From assembly GCA_023159155.1 (NCBI GenBank), contig JAJNNX010000026.1:580546-644545 (forward strand): a stretch of 64,000 nt of DNA. Reading direction: 5' to 3'. Both the position numbers and the translations under genes were made by a program. This DNA is from Ustulina deusta (lineage: Eukaryota; Ascomycota; Sordariomycetes; Xylariales; Xylariaceae). Numbering within the stretch: position 1 is the stretch's first letter; each line of letters opens with the position of its first letter. Shown one piece after another: positions 37,220 through 50,007 of the stretch. Under the pieces are notes generated by a model, which was not told the DNA's origin, searched no databases, and saw only the letters and a list, made by a program, of their open reading frames with translations.

Positions 37220-38876
37220 TCATATCCGCCCCCAACGAGCTCCGGGGCTGGGTGGGCCTGGAAAACTCATATTGATCTGTGTCGACTCAACTGGACTGCC
37301 ACTATTGCTGACTCTTTTCTTCCCCGGGCTGGACGGGACTCTGATTCGCTCTAGCGCGCCTGCTCCCTTTGGCCGAGTGCTAACAATTGTTTCGCGCTGC
37401 GGCATTTCCCATATAGGGGCCATTGAATCTTGATTTTGCTTCTCCCATAGTCGGCTCAGCAGGGGACTAGCGGTGGAGCCAGAGGTAGGGCTTGTGTACG
37501 ATCCATCGATCGAACTGCCGAGGTGCGGTGAGGAGACGCCGTATTCAGCTGGGTTGTAAGCGCGTAGTGGCAGAAGGTGTGCTGTACTCCTATTACTCGT
37601 TGTGCTGACGGGTGTCTCTTCATGAGGAGAGAATCGCGATGCTTTGGGTGAGATGGAGTAGTGAACGTTGTCTGGAACAGTTGGCGCCGTGGTTGATATA
37701 TTTTGCAACGACTGTAGAGCCGACCTCGGGCGAGAGAATGATGGGATAGTCGACTGGGGCTGCCAAGGTGTTTGCGATGCCCTCGATACTGGTGATTCGG
37801 GAGTGACGCGGTGGGATCCCAGCGCGAGGTGTGGATTAGAGCAACCTTTCTCCTCTTCGATCTGGGAGTTAGATTGATTCGGGAAGAAATCTGGGGAGCG
37901 TGGCGTTCGAGCCTGGCAGCGAAATGAGAGCGGTGATGTAGTGCGGCGATGACTTCGTCGGGAGTTGCTTCTCTCGCCGCCCTCGAGACGGAGGCGTCGG
38001 TTTCGCCGCTTTCGATAGCAGACGAAGGATAAGCCGGCAATTGCCAAGAAAACTACTGAAGCGCCGACGGCGATCCCAACAATTGTGGTTGTTGGAAGGG
38101 CGGCCGGGTCATCCTTAGAAGCTTTTGAAGAAGACTCGGTAGCACTGATCGTAGTAGTATAAAAGACCGTATCGCTCAGACCTACTACTTTGCCAGCTGT
38201 TGGTCGCTGATTACAGCCCGCCTCGAGGGCAATTAGATCTATAGCGTGCATTAGAAAAGGAGACCAACACAGTTGAGATGGATATTTGGGCTCACAGTTA
38301 ACTAGGAAGCCTTGGTCCTCAGAAGCGCCTACGCACGACGTGCACTTTGTCAGTGAAGAGCTGGTTATGGCCCCGCCGTCGACGTCACAATATGAGTAGT
38401 CCGGGTGGTCTGGACTTAGATCGCCTTCGGTCAAGGCAGCCTCCAATGCTCCACAAGCTGTGGACGTAGAGCATGGCGTGGACGGAATGCCTACGGCATG
38501 GGGGAAGCCAAATATACAATTGTCAAAGGCATATCTGAGGTTGTCTAAATGAAAGTTAGAGTAGATTCGCCTTACCAGGGGACGGAATTTTCTTACACAA
38601 GAACCAGAGCTGATCAGTCTCGCTGCCCTGAGAGAACGTACTATCCTGGAGACAGCTGATACACCTTTGGAACTTCTGGCCAGCTGGTGATGATGTGTAC
38701 TTAGAGTCGTAGCACGTTATATCTTTGTTTGTTGTGGTTGATGAGTTAGGGTCGGAGACATCGTCACCCTCGGAATCAATGCAGAATGAAGCGCAAGGAG
38801 AGTTAGGCGTGACTTGTAAGGCGACGGAATATGGAATAAGAAGTCCAAGAAGGCATGTGAAACGAAACAGCTCCAT
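37220..38876 (-). CDS. Cysteine-rich single-pass membrane protein, paralogue A, 541 aa
   Basis: Two exons on the minus strand, 38876-38576 and 38544-37220, joined across a very short 31-bp intron (GTAAGG, CTAAC, TTTAG). The join gives PSPDNLRYAFDNC in frame. The product has a signal peptide (residues 1-19) and a cysteine-rich ectodomain with NSPC, AGQKFQRCISC, CSTSTACGALEAAL, YC and LTKCTSC. A single transmembrane helix follows at about residues 254-276 (TTIVGIAVGASVVFLAIAG), then a basic stop-transfer RKRRNRR and a 265-residue Ser/Pro-rich cytoplasmic tail. The layout is that of a fungal plasma-membrane sensor or receptor-like protein, with no enzyme domain. The cysteine pattern matches the gene at 43994-45389, so they are diverged paralogues. 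Ligand and partners are unknown. Confidence 0.8.
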
Positions 38877-41050
38877 TATGGCAACGGTTATGTAATCCAG
38901 TATACAGTTGGTGTCAAATATTGTACTAAAGACACACAATACTCGAAGAATGAGTGAGGTAAGAAAAGTATTAAAATTAGTTAAATTTGAAACAATGAAT
39001 TCCAGCCAGCTGGAAATCAAGTATCGTCAAGAATGGGAATCGAGGTAATGACCGAATGAAGAGATTCCCGGTGACGGAAACAAAATCAATCAAACACAGG
39101 AAGAGTTGATGGACGGAGACATGATCAGGAGAGTCAGTAAGCATGCAATTATATGAATCCCTAACCTACCTAGTTCCATCATAGACATACGAGATCGTCC
39201 TAAGATAGGAGGTGATATTGCCAGGGCCCTCATCACCCGTACCGCCCAATGTCGAGTCGGTTGAGATGATATTCCCAACAGTCCAACGCGCCTCGTCCCT
39301 TACCAGGGACACTAGATCATGGTCTAGTGCACCGTTGGACGTGAGATATCACAGGAAAATGAACCAATGGGAGATATGGTCGGGGGTAAAACGTGTGATT
39401 TGTCGATCTAGTAGACGAAGCTAATCCTGTGGGCCATATGCAGGTCACAGGCGGCAAAATACGGCCATTGACAGTCCTGATGGACCCCCTGGTAGGAGAA
39501 CGGCTGTTCCTGGATTTCGCCTCCGGGTCTGTTGGCTTCCCAAGCTAACTGCTCTCAAGGTACGGTGACTGACCGTCCAAGTCCAAGTACGCCATGCAAG
39601 TTGGTTTGCATCGACATCGTGCGCACTAGCTACAGAGTAGCCGTCTAGTGGGTTGGGATCGATTCCTGACGGTGCTATTGGTATTCGCTAGATAGCTCAT
39701 TTCTAGCCTATCGGAAACCAAGATGACCAACTGCCTCGATTCGGGCAGCGCATCGAGTGTTGAATGGAAACAGGGGCAATACAGAGTCCTTTCTAGAGGA
39801 TTGCTCTCGGTTAATCCTGGGGTTCGGATTTGCGGTGCAGGCGAGGAAGAAGGATGGTGTGTATATCTGAAATCAAGAAATAATAGGTATGTGAGCTCGA
39901 CAAAAGTAGATATGCATTCCACCGATCTCACATCGAAACCTCGCTGGGTCAGCATTAGTGTACACTATAGCACATGGTTGTTGTGAAGATGTCACCGTGA
40001 TGGTGGCGTGCATATGCAGATGGTCGGCTGCACATAATGCGCCCGATCTTTGATAGGCGCTTATTTTAGGTCTCTATCTAGTCTCGATAGTGGTTTATCG
40101 CTGGTGCATTAATTGTGTAGTGCCAAGTCGGGCTAATGATTCCCAGCGTATCACAGGGCTTGGGCGACCTGCAGAGCAAGCCTCGGACGGTTGCAAAGGG
40201 CGCTTTGCTCAAAGGCTTGGATGTGCCTACCCATTTCTCCCCAAAGAGTTGTTCTGTCACATGGCTTCATATCTGTTTGGGTAATCGGAGGTGAGCGCAT
40301 CCCTTGCATTATCCTGGACTTTCTAAGAAAGGCAGGCCGGTTCGCCTATCTCGGCACAGTTGCTGTAGTGTCAAGACCTTCACCCATGCCACGGGTCTTC
40401 GTTTAACAAGGTTGTCTAGGAGGGATGCAGGTTCCCAAACTTCACATCGTTTGAAACTGGATGAAGATGGCCTGGAAATCGCCTCTTACTATATACTAGA
40501 TAGACTAAATATAATATGAGCGACTGAGAGCATTATGTCGCCCTCCTTAAAAATAGAAAGTGAAGGGAAGGGAAGTAATCACGGCACAGGATGAAGCTAG
40601 GTAGGCATAGACGAATGCGGTATATGAATGATTTGTAGTTTACCAGGTTTCAACTTTTCCTAGATCGATGCTACACGATTAGAAATAACCTAGAGCTAGT
40701 TACCTCTAATCCTCTGTTATTATACCAAGATTCAACGAAAGTCACAAGTCGACACCATACAAGAGCACATACTATCAAGCGTCATTCGATTAAAGCTGGA
40801 TCAACATTCTGTCCCTGGATTAAACAACACTGCTGCTATTTACTTAATCTGGGAATGGTTAAATTCGCCACATTTTTCGACACCATTCTTTCATCAAAAC
40901 AAACTTCCGGAACGCCGTTTTCCCGGACCTGTAAACTGTACAATACAGTAAAACGCCATACACATGGATATATGTGACGAAAGCTAGCTAGCTGCTAGCA
41001 GAGGTGGTATCATCCAAAGCTATTCGTTAATAAATGCCCCGCATCACACC
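38877..41050. other. Intergenic, 2.2 kb, no supported gene
   Basis: The part near 38877-39100 is the presumed promoter of membrane-protein gene A. ORFs at 39090-39278, 39626-39955, 39723-39986 and 40191-40519 are short and overlap, with no recognised domain. The sequence near 40500-41000 is slightly A+T-rich and ends in the 3' UTR of CBF5. Confidence 0.5.
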
Positions 41051-43202
<2,152 letters not shown>

Positions 43203-43993
43203 TGTCAACCGCCAATATATCTATATGTAGGAGAAAATAAATATATCGATGACGGTGATCTTCGCGAGAAGTGGCGTCGTTCTAGAAATTCTGCGACAAA
43301 TGCAGAATTTCGTTGTCGAGATATAGCTAGATGATGTTTAAAAAAAAAACCAAAGCTCCAAAAATTTCTGCCTCTCTTCCTAGGGAACCTGTGGGGACCT
43401 CTGGCGGGAGAGCTCCAGCCACAGAGTCCAAGCTCTTTGTGGTGTAGCGAGAAGAGTGTGGTGTTAGCCCCACATTTGTATCCTAACCTCAGCCACATCA
43501 ACTCGGCTTTCTCTCCCCATTATTCTAAGTACCTAGTTACCTAGGCAGGTAGATAGTCGAGGTTCTTTCTGGAATATGGCCAGGTAAAGTGCGCCTTCAA
43601 TGGTCACTTACATCTGCAAATTCTCATAAAGCTCAGATACATGTCTATCTATTGAGCTCAGGTTTCCCTATTCACGACATGTACGCATACAACCCATACG
43701 TTCTGTGTCATGTATATGAGATTTCTCTCTCATAAAAAGAGAAGAGATATGCGGCAATAAGATCCGGGATACAGTATATGTAAACAAACGCCTAATCCAG
43801 AGACTCCCAGCCTGCCTATCCTTGATCTGTTTGGTGTTTATAAAACGATTTCATAGACCTCGAGGTCTGAGCCTCAAATCATCCATGCGCCCCAACTCCA
43901 AGCTTATAGGATATGCAGAATAAACCCCAAAATAGTAACCCCAAACGTTCGAACATCTCCTCCCTGCGTAGCACCTCCTGGTGAGAGATACTA
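43203..43993. other. Intergenic: CBF5 promoter and 3' end of membrane-protein gene B
   Basis: 791 bp between two minus-strand genes. An A-run at about 43341-43349 and several CTACCTAGG-like words near 43529-43555 are visible. A minus-strand ORF at 43205-43501 lacks any family feature and is treated as chance. Confidence 0.5.
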
Positions 43994-45389
43994 CTATAGT
44001 GGTGATGGCGTCCGCCGTGGCGGATATGCCTGTCCTTGCCTGCCGTAGCCGGGGTGGTTGAGCACTGGTGCTGTAGATGTAATCTGAGGTGGGGGAGGGG
44101 CAGGGAAGCCGTAGCCCCCGGCGCTACCGACACCTTCTTGCAGCTCGTAGCCATCTACACTTACGTCGGCCTTTTCCTTGCCCTTCCTATCGCCCCATGG
44201 CGACTCCGCGTTGTCGTGATCTGGACTCAAGGCCACGCCAATACTCTGTGCTTTCTCGGCCGGCCATGCCATCTGGCCCTGGGGTTCAACGGAGCTGATA
44301 GGGCTATCGAATTGAGTGGTGTAAGGTGAGAAATAACGAGGGTATTGGAATTGGCCGTCGGTCGTAGCAGCGCTCACTGGGGAGTCTCCCCATCCACCAC
44401 GCAAGGGTTTCTGGCTAAGAGGTGTCTCAAACATATCCCCTGCCACCAGAGTGCTAGGCCAGTTCTTTGCCTGTTCTTCACGGCGGCGTAAGTAATTCTT
44501 CCTACGGCGTTTCCCATTGAGCACGATGCCACAGCCGAGGATAATCAATATGAATGCAACGCCGCCAATGACGATCCCTGCAAGCGCGCCGTAGCTCAGG
44601 GGACCAACGTTGTTATGCGCCTGGATAGCAGCCGTCGGTGTGGGATCAGTGACGTTAGTTAGGGCGTTCGAGAAGATGGGCCCTGTTAATGGGATAGTGG
44701 CGGGTGGTTGAAGCTGCAGCTCGCAAGCTCCTGACAGGATTGATACGACTGCGAGTCATCAGCAATGAACAAATATATTGGATAGTTGCCAAAACATACA
44801 GTTTCGAGTATAAGCCTTGCCATCCAGGAGCAAACACTTAGTGCACTTATCAAGATCATAGTCACTCCAAATACTGCAATAACCGTAAGGGGTGACGGAC
44901 GAGGACAAATTGCCGTACTCCAGCGCATCTTGCAAGCGCCCACAACCCAGCCTAGGCGGTATTAGCATCAACATATTTGAGTAATGCAAATGATTGACAC
45001 TTACTCTGTACTGCACGGCCCCGCGTCGAAGTGGAATAAGCACTGGGACACGGTATACCGCATATTAACTATACACATTGTTCATTAGCAACATAAATCA
45101 GTAACGGAGGGCCGTTTGAAAACATACAAAGCATGGCTTGGAGGTCCGATTCAGGTTGATTCCCATTAGTGATTGCATATGGGCTAGTTGATTCGCAAGC
45201 CACACAGGACTGGAAGACCTTTCCTGCCGTTGTGCCGTAATCTGCATCGTCACAGACAATCTGGTCTACTGTATCCATATTGAGGACATTGCCACAATTC
45301 TTTTCGCAAGGCGAATTTTGTGCAACAATAATTGCCTGTGCCTGATGCGCAAGCGCACTCAAGGCAATGATGACCTGGTCGGAGCGCAT
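43994..45389 (-). CDS. Cysteine-rich single-pass membrane protein, paralogue B, 410 aa
   Basis: Four exons on the minus strand: 45389-45128, 45068-45005, 44951-44800 and 44748-43994. The introns are 59, 53 and 51 bp, with GTATGT, GTAAGT and GTATGT donors. The protein starts with a signal peptide (MRSDQVIIALSALAHQAQA); an in-frame ATG 13 codons upstream (45428) is an alternative. The ectodomain repeats the scheme of paralogue A: NSPC, then AGKVFQSCVAC, MRYTVSQCLF, CSTELGCGRLQDAL, YCSIW and LDKCTKC, then a Cys before the linker. A transmembrane helix lies at about residues 212-234 (LAGIVIGGVAFILIILGCG), with KRRRK after it. The tail is about 175 residues, Pro- and Ser-rich, ending in PPRRTPSPL. 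Function is unknown; a cell-surface sensing role is inferred only from layout. Confidence 0.82.
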
Positions 45390-48041
45390 GGCGGTGAAAA
45401 TTGTGAAGGATACTCGTGAGAGGGGCAAGAATGCGGGCGTCGGTATGAATCAGTCGCAATCGGCGTACTGCATCGGACGATGATTGCCAAGCAGGAATGT
45501 TCCAAGCCAATATTAAAGACTGATCGCAAGAAGCGAGGGAGTCACAGCGATTGATATAGAAGCAAGTCGTCTCCCGCCTCATAGAAGGCTGTTGGTTACG
45601 AGACCAAACTATGGAGGAGGTCTCATGCACAAAAACCAGCAGACGGGTCGCACAGCTGAGAAGTCGGCGGTTGAAGCAGGCACTAATATGCCTCTAGTAT
45701 ATGTTTCTTCGCACCGGTTCCCTCTCGAAGCGCGGTCGCCACTGTGACATGCGAGCGGTGTTGGTAAGTGATCGAGGTTATGAAAATGATCAAACCACTG
45801 CGGGCCTTCTGAGTAGTCTAACTAGTTCGTGTAGACGGTAGTAGAAAAGCTCGAACACAGCCGGTCACGAAGGACTGACGAATTGGAATTAAGAGGGCCC
45901 ACGAGCTTCACATTGTGACTTGCCTAAAGGTGAATAGTACTACCTACTGTAGTAAGAGCGCCATTCGATCACAGACGCTACCTATAGGTAATACCCAAGT
46001 ACCTAGGCGAGGTGACAAAGGGAACACAGCAGAATTGGGGGTTGGGGGCCTGTGGGGTCCTGTGGGGTCCTGGGATCCTGGGGCTTCAGTTCCTACAGTA
46101 GCATACGCTAGCCTTCGTGCTCACCTTCAGAGAACGCTCCGTCACTGGCTATAATGCTTACACTAAGAGGTGATGGCGACAGGGATCAGCTGCAGGCTAT
46201 ATTACGATTGACCACTCAGAATTATCTGCGCTCCCAGCCGGATGCATAGTGCTAGCCGGTGTCCCATGCAATTGCGGTCACCGTCCGGCCACGCACGGGT
46301 CCAGCCGTCCTGATTGGGCGACTTTGCACGATTTAGCAAGCCAGAATACCTGGAAGGATTTCCTCATTCACCGGCTTCGCTTGAAGGTGGTGGGGTCGCT
46401 TTCTTGGTTTTCTCTTTGCATAATAAGCATGCTCTCTCGCCTGGCCTCATGGCGATAGAAGTATTCGGTCGGTTCCATACACGATCAGTACCCAGACTTC
46501 ACTGCATGGGATCCCTTTCGGGCCAGTGATCGGGGACCGGATGGGGCCAAATAAATACCTAATGTTAGCTCGACTGCCTACATCGAAGCTATCTTGGTAT
46601 CGCATTCTTGCTCTTTACCGCTCCTGTTCCACCACATATTTGCCGCCAACAGTTTGCCAGTCCGTAGTAAATAACAACCACGAACACGTGAGCTCAGCAT
46701 AAATTGTAACACGCATGAGAGGTAATTGATTCTGTACCTCCACAGTACCTAAGGTAGTATAAGGAGCACACCCAAATCTACCAAACCTGAGATAGAACCC
46801 GAGGTTTTGGAACCTACAGTCTCACGGCGCTTAGATATCAATTGTCACCAAATGCCAGTCTGCCCTCCCCCCTTTCTGCTTTGGGAACCATCGTTCGCAC
46901 AAACAAAGGATAAGGCAAGCAAGTTGTCGAACACTGATGATAGTTACAAAGTCTCAGTCGAGCATCGGCATCTGCTAGGACTGCAAGTCGGCCCTTGTTG
47001 GCTATGACCTCAGTAGTCTTCGATATAATGAGGCTCCTACATCATTAATGCGATTTATCAAGAAAACCAAAAGTATGAGTGATACAGGTTCGGGAATCGC
47101 CTTTCACAGACATCTGTCACCAGCTTGCACACCACTGCGTAAGGTGCCTCAAGTCCTTGTGGTCGCACAAGATATATGTTACTTTGATTGTAGCATTTTC
47201 AAGGTGGCGTCATCGTATGTCGAGTTTGTATCAAAACGAACCTGTGATATGCACCAACATGACTTACCGGAAACGATCTGATGAGAGACTTAATGGGATA
47301 TAGTCCTTAAAATAGAGCGCTTTGTGGTCTGATAGTCGTGTCATTGGCTACCCCCTGCACACTACACATACTACACATCTACCTAGTGTACTGTCAGTTA
47401 AAAGCGTGATGAAAGACAATGTCAGGGGTGTTGTCGGTGCAGAAGAGTCATCCTCTCTGCTCTAATAGGGATCACAAATTTAAGTGTTTGGATATCAGAA
47501 AAGAAGATAGATGAATTAGTAGCGTGCTGTTGGAGTTGTACGGCTTTCCACGGATGAAGTGACGTTGTTGAGTAGTTTTCGTTTCATCGTTAAAGTCATT
47601 AAATAGATGCCGCAGTGCTATCTCCCGTCTTCCTCGATAAACCTTCCCTCAACTGCAAGGGCCCTAGTAGTTCCGGACAATTCTATATACCTAGCGTCTA
47701 GGTAGTCCCCGGGAACCAATGCGTTCCGGTGCCTTGGACTAACTAGGGTTCCCGCTGCTTCTGCCACTGCTTTGAAGGCGAACGTGGCACAATAGGCTCA
47801 CCAACTGGTATCGGTTCCCTTGTCCTATCCAGTCTTTTTATCCCCGTAACAAGATGGAACAGACTAGGTATTCTAGAAGAATACTCTTGACCCAATCTCG
47901 ATTATACCAGGCTTTGGAAGCAAAAGCTTAACGCAATTGGAGGACTTGCCAATACTTCGTTGCTCAGGTGATCTCGATTCATAGACAGTTACCTAGTTGT
48001 TATTTTATTCGCTAAGTTTTGAGTTTAGTAGTGGTTTTCGT
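45390..48041. other. Intergenic, 2.65 kb, no supported gene
   Basis: The stretch starts with the promoter of gene B. It contains only short overlapping ORFs (for example 45915-46154, 46249-46458, 46807-47007, 47048-47281) without recognisable motifs. A short duplication GGGGTCCTGTGGGGTCCTG occurs near 46053-46072. The end is the 3' UTR of the amidase gene. Confidence 0.5.
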
Positions 48042-50007
48042 CTATGCTTGCGAAATTGCAAGTATTTCCATGCTGAGGGTCGGTGAGTCAGCCCGTGCAG
48101 GTGTCCAAGGTCGCGGCTCCATAGGAACCCTCAGCAGTGAATCAGAAGGGGCCCAAAAGAATGCATTGGAAGACTGAGGCACCAAGTCGTCGAAGGCTGC
48201 AGTTGAAGCGATAACCTCATTTTGCTCTTGGGTCGAAACATGCATACTGTGTGCCCTTACATTCCGACCTCGAATTCCTACTGATGAATGAGCATTAGGA
48301 GTATAGGGTACGGCAGGCAGTTTGCCCGCATTCTTTGGAATACCTGATTTGGGGCAAACCGCCAGTGAAGTTGGACTTGGTTGAGTTGAAGTAGGAATTG
48401 TATCAGTTTCGACGGGAAGTGAAGATATCTGAATTCGGGGGACGCCTTGATAGCTACGGCACTGGGAAGAGACTCCAGAAGAGACTGAGCCTTGCATAGA
48501 TATAGCATTTCCGTGACTTTGGGCTCTGGTCAATGCCAGCGGCGCCAAGCGGTAGTCTTTTGTTACACCTAAAGGTGTTGCCTCCTGACGGGCGTGGCTA
48601 GACTGTGACCCCCGGCCGGACTCTGGGTTCTGGCTAAAGCGCAGCTGGTAACTAGAATGTGACCTCTTGTTAGAGTATGATTGGTAACTTGAGTGGGATT
48701 CTTGGCTGACTAGTGAATGAGGCTGGCCAATAAATCTAGCCTCTTCTAGCAGTGCTTTGTCCTGGGCAGCATTGCTTTCAGTTGTTCTCCTCGGGCTATT
48801 CTTCGACGATGGCTGGGTTGACGGCAGTTTTGCTGTGGTAGTTTGATCATTGTCCCTCTGCCATGTCTCCTTGGGACTAGAAGGGGACTCAAGGATAGGC
48901 GCCGTCGTCGAACCTTGGCCATCAGGAGAATATACTAGTTTAGCGGTTGGAGGTTTCTCCGTGTCTACCACGAGAAGTTCTTTCTCTCCGCGACCAAGCA
49001 GTCCGTACACGTTGACCTCACCATCTTTAATCCCAATGACAGTGCTTGTCCCGGCATAGACAGAATCCCCCTCCACGCCGGTGCGATTACAGAAAACAAC
49101 GATGATCTCTTCCTGGTTCTCGGAACGGATGATAGGTTCCAACCGAGCCATCCAATATGTCAAAGTATCCATATCCGGCTCGTTCGGCATGCTGCTGAAC
49201 AAACTTGCATCCTCACGAGTCAACCAGGCCATTGTTACGATAACAAGATTCGCCTCCACTTCCAGGCAGTGGAAGGCGAATTCAAATGCGTGCCAAGGTG
49301 CCTCGAATTTATAGGGGCTATCAAAAATCAGCATTCAGTTTAGCATTCCTAGGAACAAGGACACAACAAACTTAATATCCATGCCTGAAAGCTTTGGTTA
49401 GCGGGTATGCCAGACGTTCGTAAAGAGGAAGACCTACAAATGCCCATTGATGTAGTACCGAGTCGAGGTATAGAGCCGCCATAAAAGCCGTCTTGCCCCT
49501 CTAAGGCCCATGTCTCGTCCGTATAATACAAGAAATTCTTCCTGTAGTTCGCAACCGTCTCGCCCTCAGCGTTCACGACGATCACAGAGTTGTAATACTC
49601 GGGAGAGGTGGGCCATTTTGGCTTGACATCCTCTTTCTCTGGATAGCCGACTGTAACTATACAGTTGAGCTTGAGTGCCACGGTTCGAGCCCAAAGGGCA
49701 CTGATTCCGGAACCTCGAGGCTCTAGGAAGGGACTGATCTCCTGAAGCGACTTGAAATTGTACCCTGAGGGTAAGTCCAGCAGGTTAGTAGATAGTCGTC
49801 AACTGATGGCAACTCGCCGTAAATACGAATTATCATACCCGTGAAGGCAAGTTCGGGAAGAACCAGAAGATCGAGATTCTCAGGGCTCGCTTTACTCAAC
49901 ACAGCGTCGGCGCGACTGAGATTGTTGTCAATATCACCTACTTGAGGGGCAAACTGGAGGCAGCCTATCCTCATCCTGTCGTTTAATCTCGGTGCCGAAT
50001 TAGACAA
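48042..50007 (-). CDS. NTA1: Protein N-terminal Asn/Gln amidase, Nta1-like nitrilase, 594 aa
   Basis: Four exons on the minus strand: 50007-49839, 49764-49438, 49384-49372 (13 nt) and 49317-48042. All joins keep frame. The nitrilase catalytic triad is visible: E52 in LVLPELAFTG, K132 in NYRKNFLYY and C166 in GICMDINPYKFEAPW, where Cys166 is split between exons 2 and 3. The first part (residues 1-250) matches Nta1, which deamidates N-terminal Asn and Gln to Asp and Glu so that the Arg/N-degron pathway can arginylate and degrade the protein. After the nitrilase fold comes a Ser/Pro/Gln-rich low-complexity extension of about 300 residues, not needed for catalysis; the yeast enzyme is about 457 aa in total. 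MRIGCLQF at codon 12 is an alternative start. Confidence 0.88.

Noticed and set aside
37456..38040. 194-codon minus-strand ORF
   Set aside because: Same-strand alternative frame inside membrane-protein gene A; rich in His, Arg and Ser, and clearly a shadow.
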